Shown here: positions 5,670 to 7,541 of the stretch, piece by piece
Position numbering within the stretch: position 1 is the stretch's first letter
How the letters are laid out: every line of letters begins with the position of its first letter
From: an uncultured Clostridia bacterium
Lineage (GTDB): Bacteria > Bacillota > Clostridia > Oscillospirales > CAG-272
DNA length: 7,541 bases
Direction of reading: 5' to 3'
NCBI GenBank assembly: GCA_937892405.1
Contig: CALAFS010000304.1
Span: 1-7,541, forward strand
The notes under the pieces: model-generated
What the model was told of the DNA's origin: nothing
Database searches by the model: none
What the model saw: the letters and a program-made list of their open reading frames with translations, nothing else
Made by a program: the position numbers and the translations under genes

Positions 5670-6491
5670 TTACACTTCGTCAAACACGCGGACATAGTCC
5701 ACAATAAAGGCGTCGTCAACGAACTTTCCGTCCTTGACCGCGACCGGCTTTTTACTACGGTAGCCCTGTACCTCGGTTGTCAGAAGGATGAACTGCGGCA
5801 CCTGCGATACATGGAGCGAGTCTTCCGACACAATCTCTCCGTCGCAATAGAAGGTGTACTTGTCAGGCTCCCACAGCATAGCGAAGGTGTGATAACCGTC
5901 CTCCGTCTCCTTGAGATCGTACTGCACGCGTCCGGACTTGCAGTACTGCGTACCGTATCCGCCCATGATGTTGCCCGTCGTGGCTTTCCCGTCATGGAAG
6001 CATTCCATGATGTCGCTCTCCACGCCGCACCATTCGGGGTCATATGCCGCGCCGATGGAAGGGGACTGCGTCCAGAAGGCGCTCCACATCTCCTCGGGAT
6101 ACTTCTGGAACTTGCAGCGGCACTCATAGTAGCCGAAGCGGTGCATGAACTGCGGCTTCGGCAGCACGCCGAGCTTCCAGAAATAAGTCTGTCCCCACGG
6201 GTTGTTCTGCGTTCCGAGAGGAATATCGAAAGAGTTGTACCCGGTTTCGAGCTGCGGCGAGACATAGTAGCCGTCCCGCTCGGTGCGGTGAAGCTCGATG
6301 TTGCTTTTACCGTCGAAGCGGATACCCTGATCGGTGTAGGCGGGGTTCGGCTCGCCCCAGTAATTCATACGGAAGTTCCATTTCGTTGTGTCAAGCTCCG
6401 GACCGTCAAATTCGTCGGAGAAGACGAGCTTCCATTCTTTCCCTTCGGGCAGGTAGCTTGATACATGCCCTTCGACCTTGTATTCTTTCAT
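5670..6491 (-). CDS. GH16 family glycoside hydrolase, no signal peptide
   Basis: The protein has 273 residues. The catalytic domain starts at once with WKLVFSDEFDG (20-30) and LDTTKW, the usual GH16 opening. The signature ESDIME at 158-163 supplies the nucleophile Glu158, Asp160 and the acid/base Glu163, in the bulged ExDxxE form of laminarinase and agarase-like members rather than the lichenase form. Other landmarks are WSAFWTQSP (136-144), YHTFAMLWEPD (200-210) and the closing VDYVRVF. Family members cleave beta-1,3/1,4-glucans or galactans; the substrate here is unknown. The start is firm: TAAGGAG precedes ATG, and its TAA is an in-frame stop, so no hidden signal peptide exists. A cytoplasmic role on imported oligosaccharides is inferred. 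The AraC gene is divergent upstream and the hydrolase gene lies downstream on the same strand. Confidence 0.93.
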   Translation of the reverse strand: MKEYKVEGHVSSYLPEGKEWKLVFSDEFDGPELDTTKWNFRMNYWGEPNPAYTDQGIRFDGKSNIELHRTERDGYYVSPQLETGYNSFDIPLGTQNNPWGQTYFWKLGVLPKPQFMHRFGYYECRCKFQKYPEEMWSAFWTQSPSIGAAYDPEWCGVESDIMECFHDGKATTGNIMGGYGTQYCKSGRVQYDLKETEDGYHTFAMLWEPDKYTFYCDGEIVSEDSLHVSQVPQFILLTTEVQGYRSKKPVAVKDGKFVDDAFIVDYVRVFDEV

Positions 6492-6502
6492 CGTTTTTTG
6501 AT

Positions 6503-6509
6503 CTCCTTA
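6503..6509 (-). promoter_or_regulatory. Shine-Dalgarno TAAGGAG of the GH16 gene, with in-frame stop
   Basis: TAAGGAG ends 11 nt before the ATG at 6491. The TAA is six codons upstream in the same frame, so translation cannot begin farther upstream. This fixes the start and excludes an N-terminal export signal. Confidence 0.85.
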
Positions 6510-6538
6510 TTGATTTTTTCAGAAATATCTGTTATAAT
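6510..6538 (+). promoter_or_regulatory. Promoter of the AraC-family regulator gene
   Basis: TTGATT (6510-6515) and TATAAT (6533-6538) are 17 bp apart, with TGT just before the -10 (extended -10). The predicted start near 6545 gives a leader of about 70 nt before ATG at 6615. The AACGGA repeats lie within this leader, which would allow autorepression. Confidence 0.75.
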
Positions 6539-6541
6539 ATC

Positions 6542-6570
6542 ATTATAGAACGGATTTTCTTGATAGTATA
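6542..6570 (-). promoter_or_regulatory. Candidate GH16 promoter region (weak -35)
   Basis: On the minus strand TATAAT (6547-6542) is a perfect -10. Its 17-bp-spaced -35 would be TATACT (6570-6565), a poor match to TTGACA, as expected for an activator-dependent promoter. Alternatively TATACT, preceded by TGA, is itself an extended -10, again with a weak -35 upstream. Leader lengths would be about 44 or 67 nt. Confidence 0.5.
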
Positions 6571-6606
6571 TCATAAACAAACGGAAAAATAACAGAATCG
6601 AACGGA
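6549..6606. repeat. Phased AACGGA direct repeats, candidate AraC-protein sites
   Basis: AACGGA occurs at 6549, 6580 and 6601, spaced 31 and 21 bp, close to three and two helical turns. The copies at 6580 and 6601 extend further (ACGGAAA, then A/T bases, then TAACA). A 21-bp direct-repeat spacing is typical of AraC-family half-sites. Relative to the TATAAT at 6547-6542 they lie near -45 and -66 of the GH16 promoter, an activator position. The 6601 copy also contains the GGAA that may serve as ribosome site for the regulator gene. Confidence 0.45.
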
Positions 6607-6614
6607 AATTAACA

Positions 6615-7376
6615 ATGAAAATTGTCGAGTGCGGTTCCTTTGCGACAAAAGATTATTATCATACCGAAATGACACCGAAGCGGATCGTCTCCCGTTATGA
6701 GCTTGAGTTTTACGACATGACGGGCGGTGAATCCTATATCGACGGCGTCTTTTACCGTCATACCAATATGCATATCCTGCTGTCAAAACCGGGAATGATG
6801 CGTTTCAGCGTCGGCAGTATGCGTTGTTACTATTTTCATTTTCTGGCAGATGACCGTCTCGCTGCCGTGCTCGATGAGCTTCCCGTCATGACGGTGCCGA
6901 ACGAAGAGGACGGTGCGCTTTTCGCCGTGGATTTTTCCGACATCGCCGCGATGGATATATCAAAGGCGACGGAGACGCTCGCCGCACATTCCATCGGCTA
7001 TCGGATTCTCGAGCGCCTTTACCGTCTTCGCACCGTGCCGGAGGAGAAGGAAAAACTCCCCGACAGCGACGCCATCCTCTTGGCAAAAGAATATATAGAA
7101 GAGCACTACGGCGAAAAACTCACGCTGGATAAACTGAGCGCCGTCTCGTATTTAAGTAAAAATTATCTTCGTGAGCGCTTCACCGCATGCCTCGGTGTCT
7201 CCCCGGCGGAATATCTCGCGCATATCCGCGTGGCAAAGGTGCTTGCTCTTCTTAAGACGCATACCGTCACGCAGAAAGAAGCTGCTTATCTCTGCGGCTT
7301 TTCCGGGCAGTCGCATATGATCGCTACGGTGAAAAAATATCGCGGTGATACACCGCGTCATCTGATCGAAAAGTAG
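6615..7376 (+). CDS. AraC-family transcriptional regulator
   Basis: The protein has 253 residues. The C-terminal region (about 155-250) is an AraC/XylS double helix-turn-helix domain. The first HTH is LTLDKLSAVSYLSKNYLRERF, then the linker GVSPAEYLAHIRVAKVLALL, then a second HTH (VTQKEAAYLCGFSGQSHMIATVKKY) and the family ending RGDTPRHLI. The N-terminal part (1-120) has the pattern of a cupin-type sensing domain, with HILLSKPGMMRF and the YYFHF strand common in sugar-responsive members. It lies divergent to GH16 across a 123-bp region, the usual arrangement for a local regulator, so control of GH16 and perhaps of itself is inferred. The ribosome site is weak (GGAA, 7 nt before ATG). The effector cannot be predicted. 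Confidence 0.93.
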   Translation: MKIVECGSFATKDYYHTEMTPKRIVSRYELEFYDMTGGESYIDGVFYRHTNMHILLSKPGMMRFSVGSMRCYYFHFLADDRLAAVLDELPVMTVPNEEDGALFAVDFSDIAAMDISKATETLAAHSIGYRILERLYRLRTVPEEKEKLPDSDAILLAKEYIEEHYGEKLTLDKLSAVSYLSKNYLRERFTACLGVSPAEYLAHIRVAKVLALLKTHTVTQKEAAYLCGFSGQSHMIATVKKYRGDTPRHLIEK

Positions 7377-7382
7377 GGAATA

Positions 7383-7417
7383 GCACCGTTTTTTCAAAAA
7401 ATAAAAGGTTTTTTTCA
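7383..7417 (+). terminator. Weak intrinsic terminator after the regulator gene
   Basis: CCGTTTT and AAAAGG can pair with one bulged G, followed by seven T. The stem is short and AT-rich, so termination strength is doubtful, but its place just after the TAG stop at 7374-7376 and before the tRNA promoter fits. Confidence 0.35.
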
Positions 7418-7425
7418 AAAATCTC

Positions 7426-7454
7426 TTGACAATCACCCCGTTTCATGCTATACT
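7426..7454 (+). promoter_or_regulatory. Promoter of the tRNA-Lys gene
   Basis: TTGACA (7426-7431), a 17-bp spacer and TATACT (7449-7454), one base from full consensus. The predicted start near 7461 is about 26 nt before the mature tRNA 5' end. Near-consensus promoters are usual for stable RNA genes. Confidence 0.85.
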
Positions 7455-7486
7455 ATCTACCGTTCCGAGAGAAATAGCGTGAATAT

Positions 7487-7541
7487 GCACCCTTAGCTCA
7501 GTTGGTAGAGCAACTGACTCTTAATCAGTGGGTCCAGGGTT
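7487..7541 (+). tRNA. tRNA-Lys (anticodon CUU), 3' end cut by the window
   Basis: The acceptor 5' strand GCACCCT is followed by TA, the D arm GCTC-AGTTGGTA-GAGC, A26, the anticodon stem ACTGA/TCAGT with loop CTCTTAA, the variable loop GGGTC and the T-stem start CAGGG-TT. The anticodon CTT at 7520-7522 reads AAG lysine codons. The remaining T arm, the acceptor 3' strand and any CCA lie past the right edge. Further tRNA genes may follow in a cluster. Confidence 0.95.

Noticed and set aside
5451..6461. Plus-strand open frame of 336 codons across the intergenic region and antisense to GH16
   Set aside because: GH16 on the minus strand has all family motifs and a ribosome site; this frame starts inside the A-rich repeats and has no recognisable domain.

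Overview
The window looks like a carbohydrate-active locus from a Gram-positive Clostridia-type bacterium, possibly a gut Oscillospirales or Lachnospirales relative. The taxonomy is inference. It rests on AAGGAG-type ribosome sites, sigma-A promoters at or near TTGACA-N17-TATAAT, a GC-rich-third-position coding style with AT-rich intergenic DNA, and a secreted multi-modular enzyme beside an AraC regulator. Nothing here fixes the species.

Layout: bases 1-5138 (minus strand) are one uninterrupted gene, open at the left edge. It encodes at least 1712 residues of a secreted alpha/beta-hydrolase-like enzyme followed by an Ig-like domain, several jelly-roll (CBM-like) modules and a tandem array of about 220-240-residue modules. 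Bases 5139-5669 are an AT-rich, strand-asymmetric intergenic region. It holds a perfect-consensus minus-strand promoter (TTGACA, 17 bp, TATAAT) about 415 nt upstream of the hydrolase start. The predicted leader contains three related long palindromes, an imperfect tandem duplication and a long terminator-like hairpin. Bases 5670-6491 (minus) encode a GH16 glycoside hydrolase with intact catalytic residues but no signal peptide. Bases 6492-6614 are a divergent promoter region with phased AACGGA repeats. Bases 6615-7376 (plus) encode an AraC-family regulator. Bases 7426-7541 hold a strong promoter and the 5' part of tRNA-Lys(CUU), cut by the right edge.

How the parts may work together (inference): the AraC protein probably senses a sugar-related signal and acts on the shared intergenic region to control the GH16 gene and perhaps itself. 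The secreted hydrolase, probably an esterase or similar enzyme tethered to polysaccharide by its modules, would act outside the cell. The cytoplasmic GH16 would act on imported oligosaccharides. The least explained element is the palindrome-bearing leader in front of the hydrolase gene. It could be a structured regulatory leader, a cluster of operators, or a dispersed genomic repeat family.
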